This document shows, in pieces, positions 25,533 to 33,514 of a DNA stretch of 50,459 bases. The stretch covers positions 1 to 50,459 of the forward strand of contig JAOPWC010000086.1 in NCBI GenBank assembly GCA_025965895.1, read 5' to 3'. A program made the translations under genes and the position numbers. Source of the stretch: Mycobacterium sp. GTDB lineage: Bacteria > Actinomycetota > Actinomycetes > Mycobacteriales > Mycobacteriaceae. How positions within the stretch are numbered: the stretch's first letter is position 1; the number at the start of each line of letters is the position of its first letter. The notes beneath the pieces were generated by a model. It was given only the letters and a program-made list of their open reading frames with translations, did not search any database and had not been told where the DNA came from.

Positions 25533-27113
25533 TTAGGAGCCGCTGGGGGCCTTCGTGGTCAGTTCGGGCCGGGTGGCGGCAGCCGTCGAGGGGCGTGCCC
25601 GCGCCGGCAGCAGCACGGCGACGACGACCGCCGCGGCCAGGCCAATGCCGGCGCAGACCAGCGAGCCCGCCTGAAGGCCGTCGAGGAACGCGTGGTCGAC
25701 AGCACCGCGAACATCGCCCATGCGCCCGGGCGGCAGTTGCCCGATGACCTTGTACGCCGCGGCCATCGACCGTTCCATGGTGGAGCGGACGCCCGCGGGA
25801 AGAGTCTGCAGCGCCGACGCGGAGCCGAGTCGGCCGGAGTAGACGGACGCGAAAACGCTACCGACGATCGCCACACCGAGCGTGCCGCCCAGTTCGCGAG
25901 TGGTGTCGTTGACAGCCGAGCCGACACCTGCCTTGTCCGGACTGAGCGAACCCATGATGGCCTCGGTGGCCGGCGCCGTCGTCAACCCCAGTCCGCCACC
26001 CAGAAGCAACATCTGCGTCGCGATCTCGAGGTACGGCGTGCTCGCATCGGCGGTGGAGGCCCACGCCAGCCCACCGGCGAACACCGCAAGGCCCCCGGCG
26101 ACGACCGCGGTGGTACCGACGCGTTCGACCATCCGGGGACCGAACACGCTCGCGACGGCGATCGAGATGGCGACGGGCAGCAGTCGCACGCCGGTCTCGA
26201 AAGCGCTGTATCCCTTGATGAATTGGAAGTACTGGGTGATGACGAAGATGAAACCGAACAGCGTAAGAAAGCCCGCGGTCACCGCGAGGCTACCGCCGGA
26301 AAACCGCCGATTGGCGAAGACGGTCACGTCAAGCATCGGGTGCGACACCCGCCGCTCCCACAGCGCGAACCCGCCGAGAACGATCACGGCTGCGGAGAAT
26401 CCGGCCGCGGTACGCGCGTTGGTCCACCCCCAATCGGGCGCTTCGATGACGGTGTAGACCAGGGCGGTGATCCCGACTGAGGACAGAACCAAGCCGCCCA
26501 CATCCACGGGCGGAGTCGCCGGGTCCCGCGACGTGGGAATGAACAGCATGCCGCCCGCAATGGCCGCCGCCGCGATCGGCACGTTGACCACGAAGATTGA
26601 GCCCCATGAGAAGTGCTCGAGCAACCAGCCTCCTGTGATCGGCCCGACGGCCACGCCGACCCCCACCATGGCCGCCCACAGTCCGATCGCCTTCGCCCGC
26701 CGGACCGGGTCGGTGAAGATGTTTGTGATCAGCGCCAGCGTCGTCGGGAAGATCACCGCGGCACCGACACCCATCGCGGCGCGTGCCGCGATCAGCGCAT
26801 CGGCCGAACCCACCCGCGCCGCCACGGCTGAGGTGAGGGCAAACAGGCCCAGGCCGGCACTGAGCCAGCCTCGTCTGCCGTAGCGGTCGCTCAAGCTGCC
26901 TGCCGACAACATCAGCCCGGCCATCACCAGGGTGTATGCGTCGACAATCCATTGAAGCTGCGCCGTGTCGGCATCGAGTTCCCGCGAGATCGTCGGCAGA
27001 GCGACGTTGACGATGGTGGCGTCGACGCTGATCACGAAGACGCTCAAGCAGATTACGGTAAGCGCTGCGATCGGACGATCGCGGAACACGGGCAAACGGA
27101 GCCGGGCGGTCAT
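25533..27113 (-). CDS. MFS drug exporter, DHA2 family (14 membrane segments)
   Basis: 526 residues of the EmrB/QacA type. MTARLRLPVFRDRPIAALTV leads into TM1 with VFVISVDATIVNVALPTI, the DHA2 hallmark. Motif A GSLSDRYGRRGW and motif C-like GVGVAVGPITGGWLLEHFSW follow. About 14 hydrophobic segments. It uses the proton gradient to expel drugs or toxic lipids. The ATG at 27113 is 6 nt after TAGATT, so the message is probably leaderless. It is divergent from an HxlR-type regulator with a shared palindrome. Confidence 0.92.
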   Translation of the reverse strand: MTARLRLPVFRDRPIAALTVICLSVFVISVDATIVNVALPTISRELDADTAQLQWIVDAYTLVMAGLMLSAGSLSDRYGRRGWLSAGLGLFALTSAVAARVGSADALIAARAAMGVGAAVIFPTTLALITNIFTDPVRRAKAIGLWAAMVGVGVAVGPITGGWLLEHFSWGSIFVVNVPIAAAAIAGGMLFIPTSRDPATPPVDVGGLVLSSVGITALVYTVIEAPDWGWTNARTAAGFSAAVIVLGGFALWERRVSHPMLDVTVFANRRFSGGSLAVTAGFLTLFGFIFVITQYFQFIKGYSAFETGVRLLPVAISIAVASVFGPRMVERVGTTAVVAGGLAVFAGGLAWASTADASTPYLEIATQMLLLGGGLGLTTAPATEAIMGSLSPDKAGVGSAVNDTTRELGGTLGVAIVGSVFASVYSGRLGSASALQTLPAGVRSTMERSMAAAYKVIGQLPPGRMGDVRGAVDHAFLDGLQAGSLVCAGIGLAAAVVVAVLLPARARPSTAAATRPELTTKAPSGS

Positions 27114-27119
27114 GGACAG

Positions 27120-27183
27120 AATCTAAACTCAGTAGACAGCTTTTTCAACTCTATAGTTGATATTTCTGTCCACGGGTTAGAGT
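27120..27183. promoter_or_regulatory. Divergent leaderless promoters with shared operator
   Basis: Minus strand: TAGATT (27125-27120) then 6 nt to the MFS ATG. Plus strand: TAGAGT (27178-27183) then 6 nt to the regulator's GTG. Between them TCAACT-CTAT-AGTTGA (27145-27160) is a perfect 6-4-6 inverted repeat. It falls at the expected -35 position of both promoters, so one bound regulator dimer could repress both genes. Confidence 0.65.
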
Positions 27184-27189
27184 GGTGGT

Positions 27190-27858
27190 GTGCCGGTACG
27201 GAGAAACTACAACCAGAACTGCCCGATTGCGCGCGGCCTCGACGTCCTTGGTGAGCGCTGGACGCTGCTGATCCTGCGTGAGTTGCTCGGTGGCCCGCGA
27301 CGCTACGGCGATCTGCGCGCCAAGTTGCCTGGCATCGCCTCCAACCTGCTGGCCGATCGGCTGCGGGAGCTGGAAGAGCGCGGCCTGGTCGACCGCGGCG
27401 AACTTCCCCCACCCGCTGCCCGTACGGTGTACACGCTCAGCGAGACGGGCTGGCGGAAGGTGCCCCCGGTCCTTCGCGCCATCGCCGTGTTCGGGCTGGA
27501 CTTGCTCGACCCCGCCGAGAGCACGACCACGCCGTTGAACGCATTCCTTGCCGGAATCCTGCTAGGCCTCGACCCGGCGCGCGCGACCGACCTGGCCGCC
27601 TCGTACCGCATCGAAATAGAGGGCCGCAGCTTCGAATTCGCGGTCGACGAGGCCGGTCTCGCCCCCACACAGGGACCACCGACGGTGACGGTCACGGCCA
27701 GCGCTGCTGATCTGATCACTGCACGTCTGAGCCCGGCTCCAGCAGAGCGTAAGTCCGCGCTGAAGCGGGTGCGATTCGAGGGTCACCACGACGACGTCGA
27801 TGCGATGCGATGCGCTTTCCAGCTGACCGCGCATCCCGGCCTGACGCAACGGCGCTAG
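27190..27858 (+). CDS. HxlR-type winged-helix regulator with C-terminal SCP2-like domain
   Basis: 222 residues. NQNCPIARGLDVLGERWTLLILRELLGGPRRYGDL and LLADRLRELEERGLVDR form the HxlR winged helix. The last 100 residues (IEIEGRSFEFAVDEAGLAPTQGPPTVTVTASAADL) resemble a sterol-carrier/SCP2-like module, a combination found in several actinobacterial HxlR proteins. Start: GTG at 27190, leaderless by its -10 spacing. It probably regulates itself and the divergent MFS exporter. Its stop overlaps the stop of the convergent ATPase gene within CTAG (27855-27858). Confidence 0.87.
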   Translation: MPVRRNYNQNCPIARGLDVLGERWTLLILRELLGGPRRYGDLRAKLPGIASNLLADRLRELEERGLVDRGELPPPAARTVYTLSETGWRKVPPVLRAIAVFGLDLLDPAESTTTPLNAFLAGILLGLDPARATDLAASYRIEIEGRSFEFAVDEAGLAPTQGPPTVTVTASAADLITARLSPAPAERKSALKRVRFEGHHDDVDAMRCAFQLTAHPGLTQRR

Positions 27859-30476
27859 GCCGTCAATTCGATGCGGTGGGCACCGTCGATGCTGTCGTAG
27901 CGGGCGGGGCTGCACGTCAGCACGATCACCTGGCCGTCGCCGCCGACCGCGTCGAATACCGCACCCATCTTGGCGAGCCGGTCGGCGTCGCTGAACCCGA
28001 GCGCGTCGTCGATGATGACCGGCACCGTGTCTTCCTTCGCGACAAGCGCCGCACCCGCGAGCCGGGTGACGATTCCCAGCTGTTCCTTCGCACCGCCCGA
28101 CAGCGATTCGTACGGCACGGTTCGCCCGGACAACGTGCGGCTGCTGATCCGGAGGTCGGTGTCGACCTGAACTTCGAAACTGTCCCCGAAGACCAGCCTG
28201 CCCAACCGCTCGACCTCGGCGCGAAACGGATCGACGTAACGCAGCCGCGTGTTGTCACGGTGTCGTGCCAACACGGACCGCAGCAACTGCGCGGCGCGGG
28301 CCCGCCGGCGGACGCCGGTGTACTCACTCTCGGCCTGCTCGCGTTCAGCCTCGGCAGCATCGAGCCGGCCTTTCCGGCCCTCGGTCCCGTAGACGCGAAG
28401 GCGCGTGGTGACATCGCGCAACTCGTCGGCCATCTCGCGATGGCGGCGAGTCAGCTGTTCGGAATTGCCTTCGGCGTCATCCAATTCGGCGGCGACGCGG
28501 GCGGGGGCCGCCAGCTCGACCCGGGCGCGGAGTTGGGCGACGCGCTCGGCGGCCTGACGCGCCGCCCGCGCATCCGCCTCGCCGCGCACCGAGATATCGT
28601 CGACTCCACCCGCCTCGCGTTGGCGTGCCAATGCGTCCGTCGCGGCGTCCAGCTCTGCCCGGGCTGCAATGACCTTTTCTCGCAAAAGCATCGCTCGCGT
28701 GGACTTTGCGGCCAACTTGGCTCTCGCGGCGGCCCCGACCTTGTGGTGGGTCTCACATTCCGCGGTAACCCGCCCGTGCGCAGCGACGGCGGCGTGAAGT
28801 TCGGATCGCGCGGTTTGGCTATCCATCTGCGGGTCCGGGTCGCAGTCGCTTCCCCGTCGGCGCAGCAGCGCCAGCCGCGACCGCATTGCATCGACCGGCT
28901 CGTCGCCGCACAACCCGGCCAGCGTGGCGGCCAGCCGGTCACGCGCGGCGGTCAGCTGATGGCGTTGCTCGTTGAGCGCGCGGGCATGGCCGACATCGTC
29001 GACCTGCGCGGCGGCCAATGCGACCGACAAATCCTCTTGCGCGGCAGCTACTTTCGCTTGGTTGTCTGACGCCGACGTTCCCGGGACGATCCGCACGGCG
29101 AGCACACCGGGCAGTTCGACGTCGATGGGTGCTGTCGCCCGAGAGGTATGCGACTCTCCCGCCGCTATCAGCACGGCCTGCCCGTCGATGCGCAACTCGA
29201 TGTCCGTAGCCGCCGTGAGCTCGACGCGGGACGAGGCGAGGTCCAGTTGTCCGGCGGCACGCTGCAGTGCCGCCGCAGCCGCGTCGATTTGGGCGATCGA
29301 CGCGGCGTCCAGCACGATGGAACCCAGCGCAGTCTCGACACGCTCGAAGTCATGCTGCGCGGCATCGATCTTGGCCAGCCGCAATGCGAGCCTGCCCGCC
29401 TCGTCGCGGTCGGACAACTGGTCTAGGGCGCGGCGTGCCGCATCGACGCGGCCTTGTGCAGTCTGCACCTCGAGCTGCATCTGCTCGGCCCGCGTCGCTG
29501 CGGCCTGGTCGACCTCGCGGGCCACGGCCTCCTCGTCGGCCGCGTCGCGCACGGCGGCGTCAAGTTCGGCGACAGCCTGGGCACGGCGGTCGACGTCGGC
29601 GCGCAGGCGCCGTCGCTCGACCAGCGTCGCGGCGGAGGCGGCGTGGGCGGCATCGGCGGCGGCAGCGACCAGTTCGGCCCGATTCAACTCGGCGGTCAGA
29701 TCGGCGACCGCGGCCGAAGCCGCCCGCGCCTTGGTAAGCCGCGCTTTGGCGACGGCTCGCGACTCCTGCACCTCCGCCAGCCGCTCGGTCAGCTCGGCGT
29801 GTGCCCGAACGCAGTCGTCGACCTCGGCCACGGCGGCGGCGCAGCGGGCTACCTCGCCGTCCGCAGCGGAGAGCCGCGCGATAGCCGCTGCCCATTCGAC
29901 CGTGGGGCGGCCAGTGGCGGTGAAATAGCGCGCGTATTCGGCGTCGATGCGCTCAATCAGCAGCGGCTCACTGCCCGACAACGCCGCGGCGTGGCCGGCG
30001 GCGACGTCGAGTGCGCGCGACAATGCATCACACCCTGACAGGTCCACCGCGTCGGTCGGATTGGCCTGCAGCACCCGCTGCGCGCGCCACAGCTCCGTGT
30101 CCACGGTCGCGGCAAGCATCGCGCAGACCCGTTGGTGCGCCTCGTCGCCGGTGAGTTGTTCGCGGCACGGGGCGAGCACAGTGAGCTCGGTCTCGCATTT
30201 GTTGTGGAATCGCTTGCGGTAGACGAACCGGTACGGTCCCGTGCTGATCTCGGCGGTGACCTCCGCGCCGACGTCGGCGTGTGTGGGCTTGACTTGCTTG
30301 ACTTCCCTTTTCGTCGAGCGGTCCTTGGCTTCGAGCAGTAGGTCGAGCGCTTCGATCATCGATGACTTGCCGATTTCGTTGGCGCCGCTGACGACCACGA
30401 CGCCACGGTCGGGGATGACGATCTCGCGGTGGGTGACGCCCCGGTAGTTGGTCAAGACCAGGCGGTGCAGTTTCAT
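27855..30476 (-). CDS. SMC/SbcC-like coiled-coil ATPase (Rv1278 orthologue)
   Basis: 873 residues. N-terminal Walker A GANEIGKSS (31-39) after LTNYRGVTHREIVIPD; a very Ala/Glu/Arg-rich coiled coil from about 170 to 760; C-terminal signature LSGGAKEQLG, Walker B VPVIIDDALGFSD and a final TCSPARYDSIDGAHR. It is a Rad50/SbcC-type architecture, shorter than true SbcC. It is coupled to the nuclease gene by ATGA (30473-30476). The pair probably processes DNA ends or hairpins; the precise role of Rv1277-Rv1278 is not established. A 419-codon open frame on the other strand is an effect of GC content. Confidence 0.9.
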   Translation of the reverse strand: MKLHRLVLTNYRGVTHREIVIPDRGVVVVSGANEIGKSSMIEALDLLLEAKDRSTKREVKQVKPTHADVGAEVTAEISTGPYRFVYRKRFHNKCETELTVLAPCREQLTGDEAHQRVCAMLAATVDTELWRAQRVLQANPTDAVDLSGCDALSRALDVAAGHAAALSGSEPLLIERIDAEYARYFTATGRPTVEWAAAIARLSAADGEVARCAAAVAEVDDCVRAHAELTERLAEVQESRAVAKARLTKARAASAAVADLTAELNRAELVAAAADAAHAASAATLVERRRLRADVDRRAQAVAELDAAVRDAADEEAVAREVDQAAATRAEQMQLEVQTAQGRVDAARRALDQLSDRDEAGRLALRLAKIDAAQHDFERVETALGSIVLDAASIAQIDAAAAALQRAAGQLDLASSRVELTAATDIELRIDGQAVLIAAGESHTSRATAPIDVELPGVLAVRIVPGTSASDNQAKVAAAQEDLSVALAAAQVDDVGHARALNEQRHQLTAARDRLAATLAGLCGDEPVDAMRSRLALLRRRGSDCDPDPQMDSQTARSELHAAVAAHGRVTAECETHHKVGAAARAKLAAKSTRAMLLREKVIAARAELDAATDALARQREAGGVDDISVRGEADARAARQAAERVAQLRARVELAAPARVAAELDDAEGNSEQLTRRHREMADELRDVTTRLRVYGTEGRKGRLDAAEAEREQAESEYTGVRRRARAAQLLRSVLARHRDNTRLRYVDPFRAEVERLGRLVFGDSFEVQVDTDLRISSRTLSGRTVPYESLSGGAKEQLGIVTRLAGAALVAKEDTVPVIIDDALGFSDADRLAKMGAVFDAVGGDGQVIVLTCSPARYDSIDGAHRIELTA

Positions 30477-31630
30477 GCGGCGTTCCCCGGCCGTGTGGCG
30501 AGGCGCAGCAGTAGTGCCAACGCCGCCTGCGCGTCGTCAGCCTCTTCAGTTGCCGCCGAACGTGCGGTGGCGATCAGCTCGTCGACCGCCGCGGCAGCGA
30601 ACCCGCCGATGCCCAGGTCATCGAACTCGCCGTCGGCGGGAATCACCACCAGGTCGGTGTTTCTGTCCCAGGGCTGCAGCGACGCGAACAGTCGCGTGTA
30701 CTTGTCCAGGCACGCGTCCAGCGCCGCCCGGTCGGTCACCGTCACCGAGCCGGTCAGCCCGTGCCGCACGACCGTGCGGTCTTTGTCAGCCAACAGGTCG
30801 AGGTTGATGCCGAGATCGGTGATGTCGCGACTGTTGTCCACCGAGCGCCGCAGGGTCACGAATCGCCACCGGCCCACACGGCGGGCCTCGACGCGCACCG
30901 GGTGCGTCTCGTCGGCCTCGTCGATGTCGACCACCAGCACGTGACCGGGATCCGGCTCGATGTCTTCGAAGTTGGTGACCTCCGGCGAGCCTGAGTACCA
31001 GACCCGGCCGCCGCCACCGACCGCCATCCGGGAATGCTTGTCCCCCAACGCGACATAGTGCACCGCGCCCCGCGCCAATGCCTCCTGCACGGCAGAAAGC
31101 CGGATCAGCCACGGCTTGTCCCGGTCGGGCTCGAGGATGTCGACCCCGCCGTGAGCGACCATGATGCGCGTGACGCCGTCCGCCTGCAGGCCACCCAGCG
31201 CCGCCGCGGCCAGATCGGTGGTCGGGCGCTTGGACCGCCACGGCGCGGCCACGATCTGCAGGCCGGGCCGGACGTCGTGCACGCCGGCACAGTCGAGCAC
31301 TACAACGTTGTCTGGGCGTTCGGCGAGGAACAGCGGGCTGGTGTACACCGACGACGCGTCGAGCGGGTCGTGGTTGCCCGGCAGCAGGTAGACGGGGACC
31401 GTGATGGCGCGCATCGCCTCCAGCGACTGGCTGATCACCCGCGGGTCGAGTTGGTTGTGCTCGAACACATCACCGGCGACGACCACGAACTCTGCGCCGG
31501 TTTCGGCCGCGACCGCGCCGATCGCGGTGACCGCATCACGGCGGGCGGCCGAATAACGCGGCTGCGCCTCGCCGTTGAGGTAATGGCGCGTCATGCCGAG
31601 TTGCCAGTCAGCGCTGTGGACGAACCGCAT
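30473..31630 (-). CDS. SbcD/Mre11-like metallophosphoesterase (Rv1277 orthologue)
   Basis: 385 residues. Phosphoesterase motifs: FVHSADWQLG (motif I, with Gln where DxH is usual), VVAGDVFEHN, LPGNHDPLD, MVAHGG and ALGDKHSR. A C-terminal domain of about 130 residues would bind the ATPase partner. It is expected to be a Mn-dependent DNA exo/endonuclease acting with the 27855-30476 ATPase. Start: ATG at 31630, just after GGAGGGAG; an in-frame GTG at 31651 is less likely. The gene is divergent from the histidine phosphatase. Confidence 0.9.
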   Translation of the reverse strand: MRFVHSADWQLGMTRHYLNGEAQPRYSAARRDAVTAIGAVAAETGAEFVVVAGDVFEHNQLDPRVISQSLEAMRAITVPVYLLPGNHDPLDASSVYTSPLFLAERPDNVVVLDCAGVHDVRPGLQIVAAPWRSKRPTTDLAAAALGGLQADGVTRIMVAHGGVDILEPDRDKPWLIRLSAVQEALARGAVHYVALGDKHSRMAVGGGGRVWYSGSPEVTNFEDIEPDPGHVLVVDIDEADETHPVRVEARRVGRWRFVTLRRSVDNSRDITDLGINLDLLADKDRTVVRHGLTGSVTVTDRAALDACLDKYTRLFASLQPWDRNTDLVVIPADGEFDDLGIGGFAAAAVDELIATARSAATEEADDAQAALALLLRLATRPGNAA

Positions 31631-31720
31631 CTTGGCTCCCTCCGTCGACACGTCTGTTGTCAGGCACCGCGAGTGTAGGACTGGCCGCCGACAACTCCCG
31701 GGAGGCGAATCGGCATGCCT

Positions 31721-31765
31721 TAGCGTGGAGCGATGAGCGCTTGCGCGAAGAGCAGAAGACCTTGA
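31721..31765 (+). promoter_or_regulatory. Leaderless promoter and 10-codon uORF upstream of the histidine phosphatase
   Basis: TAGCGT (31721-31726) lies 6 nt before ATG at 31733. That ATG opens MSACAKSRRP, whose TGA (31763-31765) overlaps the phosphatase ATG (31765-31767) as TGATG. The uORF has one Cys codon. In mycobacteria leaderless uORFs coupled by overlap, including cysteine-rich ones, are known attenuators; here the Cys content is low, so the sensed signal, if any, is open. Confidence 0.5.
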
Positions 31766-32262
31766 TGCCGAGGACCCTGCTGCTCATGAGGCACGCGAAG
31801 TCCGCCTATCCGCCGGGCGTCGCCGATCACGACCGCCCGCTCGCACCCCGCGGTATCCGCGAGGCGCGATTGGCCGGGCACTGGTTGCGCGGCCACGCGC
31901 CGCGCATCGACGCCGTGCTCTGCTCGACAGCGACCCGCGCGCGGGAAACCCTCTCAAACACCGGCGTGGAGGCACCGGCCACGTTCTCCGACCGCCTCTA
32001 CGGCGCGGTTCCGGGCACGGTGATCGACGTGATCAATGGCGTCGACAATAGTGTCGACACGCTACTGGTGATCGGCCACGAGCCGGTGATGGGTCAGGTT
32101 TCACTCGGCCTGGCCGGCGCGGCGGACAGCAGCGAAACGGCGGCCCAGCAGATCTCGACGAAGTTCCCGACATCGGCCATCGCGGTGCTGCGAACCGATG
32201 AGCCGTGGTCACGACTCGAGCCTGGAGCCGGGGCGCTGGTCGGCTTCCACGTGCCGCGCTGA
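31765..32262 (+). CDS. Histidine phosphatase, SixA-like (Rv1276c orthologue)
   Basis: 165 residues. LLLMRHAKSAYP is the catalytic RH motif; VLCSTATRARET and VIGHEPVMGQ carry the second Arg and His. The short length and DHDRPLAPRGIREA segment fit SixA-type phosphohistidine phosphatases; the substrate in mycobacteria is not known. Start: ATG at 31765, where homology starts; no strong ribosome site is seen, in line with coupling to the uORF before it. It is convergent with lprC. Confidence 0.88.
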   Translation: MPRTLLLMRHAKSAYPPGVADHDRPLAPRGIREARLAGHWLRGHAPRIDAVLCSTATRARETLSNTGVEAPATFSDRLYGAVPGTVIDVINGVDNSVDTLLVIGHEPVMGQVSLGLAGAADSSETAAQQISTKFPTSAIAVLRTDEPWSRLEPGAGALVGFHVPR

Positions 32263-32275
32263 CGGGTTCTCCTGG

Positions 32276-32818
32276 TTACGAGCTCGTCGCCAGCGTCAGC
32301 TCCATCAGCTTGATCGCCATCCCACACGCGTCGATCCCCGGCGCCTGCGGATTTACCCACCAGCCGACCACACCGCCGGCGTCGCTTGCCACCCCGCATG
32401 AGCCGTTTGGGTCGTTGGGCCGCATCACGATGGACTGCACGCCGGCGATGGAGCGACTCTCAATCTGGTACTTGAGCCCCTCGGCGACCTTGCGCTCGTT
32501 CGGCAGGCTGCCCTGCTCGAACCAGAAACGCGTGATGTCGATGAGGCCGGCCGGGTTGGCCGCCTGCCAGCGGCAGACCGCCCCGACGAACGTGCTCTGG
32601 ATGTCCAGCGGATCTGCACCCACCGTCTTGGCCAGGATGTCAGAGGTCAGCACGTCGCATTCCTTGAGCAGGTTTGGATACTGCTGTTGGGAGTTGTTGT
32701 TGCGCGGCGTCTCCGAGCCGGCCTTGATCGCTTTGCCGCCTACCGATCGGGCACAGCCACCCACGATCGCGACGACGGTGAGTGCCGCGACCAGTACTGC
32801 AAACACTCTTCTGGTCAT
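32276..32818 (-). CDS. lprC: Lipoprotein LprC (DUF3558 family; Rv1275 orthologue)
   Basis: 180 residues. Signal peptide TRRVFAVLVAALTVVAIVGGC with the lipobox VGGC (C22) marks a lipoprotein. The mature part has conserved Cys and Trp (LKECDVL, GAVCRWQA, GSCGVAS, GIDACGM) typical of the DUF3558 family. Function unknown; envelope location. ATG at 32818 overlaps the lprB stop by one base (TGATG), so the two lipoproteins are coupled, as in M. tuberculosis. Confidence 0.9.
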   Translation of the reverse strand: MTRRVFAVLVAALTVVAIVGGCARSVGGKAIKAGSETPRNNNSQQQYPNLLKECDVLTSDILAKTVGADPLDIQSTFVGAVCRWQAANPAGLIDITRFWFEQGSLPNERKVAEGLKYQIESRSIAGVQSIVMRPNDPNGSCGVASDAGGVVGWWVNPQAPGIDACGMAIKLMELTLATSS

Positions 32819-33366
32819 CACTTGGCCGCCGTAATCGATTGACGGGTGAGTTCCTTGGCCACATCGCAAGGATCCGGGAACGGCTGCTGATTGAAGCTGA
32901 CCGACCACTCGATGAAATCGTCTTGGAACTGGATGCCGATCTCGCACAGGCTGTTGCCCAGTGTCGGGTCGGTGCCGACCGCGATGAAGCCGTTGTGTCC
33001 GTTGATGTTGATGTCGTCGACGCTCGCGCGTGACAGTTCCTCGGTCTTGCGTTCGCGCCCGATTGGGCTGCCGCGGTACCAGGTGAACGAGAAGTGCGGC
33101 CCCAGGATGCCTCCGCCCGCCAGCCACTGGCAGCCGACCGAGTTGCGCGCGGTGTTCACCAGCCCGTTCACGCGGGTCAGCTGGGTGACGGTCGGATCGC
33201 TGATCCCGCCGCATTCGGGAAAGAACGGGCCATGGGTGGCGTTCTGCGTCGACGGAGCCGCCGACGAAGACGGATTGCGCGACCCTGACGACCCGCCGGA
33301 GCAGCCGGCGACGAAGAAGATCATCAGCGCGGCCCCGAGGACCAGCGCGGGCAGCTTGCGTCTCAC
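32818..33366 (-). CDS. lprB: Lipoprotein LprB (DUF3558 family; Rv1274 orthologue)
   Basis: 182 residues. RRKLPALVLGAALMIFFVAGC gives a lipobox VAGC with C22. A Ser-rich linker (SGGSSGSRNPSSSAAPS) follows, then a domain alike to LprC (FFPECGGI, SVGCQWLAGG, DPCDVAKEL), so the two are paralogues. Start: GTG at 33366, whose first bases overlap the stop of an upstream mini-ORF (GTGA). In-frame codons to 33675 run through the divergent ABC gene and are not used. It is divergent from the ABC exporter pair, so the four may act together at the envelope. Confidence 0.9.
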   Translation of the reverse strand: MRRKLPALVLGAALMIFFVAGCSGGSSGSRNPSSSAAPSTQNATHGPFFPECGGISDPTVTQLTRVNGLVNTARNSVGCQWLAGGGILGPHFSFTWYRGSPIGRERKTEELSRASVDDININGHNGFIAVGTDPTLGNSLCEIGIQFQDDFIEWSVSFNQQPFPDPCDVAKELTRQSITAAK

Positions 33367-33405
33367 CGGATCCGTTTCCCGCCGCTCATCACAGCATGCA
33401 GGATA
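33363..33405 (-). promoter_or_regulatory. Leaderless promoter and 9-codon uORF upstream of lprB
   Basis: On the minus strand TATCCT (33405-33400) is followed after 7 nt by GTG (33392), which opens MMSGGKRIR and stops at TGA (33365-33363), overlapping the lprB GTG as GTGA. An ATG is the second codon of the same frame. This is the same design as upstream of oppB and the histidine phosphatase. Confidence 0.5.
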
Positions 33406-33514
33406 GCGGCAGCCCGGCGATTTCCCCCGGTGTGACGATTGACCAGCACTTTTACCCTCGACCTCGCCGCGATCCAACCGCACAACCGACAACGCGGTGT
33501 GCAAGAGTACGGAG

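Noticed and set aside
25509..26480. 323-codon plus-strand frame
   Set aside because: Antisense to the MFS exporter; no family features.
27810..29069. 419-codon plus-strand frame
   Set aside because: It is antisense to the SMC-like ATPase and overlaps hxlR; it arises from the GC-rich coding pattern.
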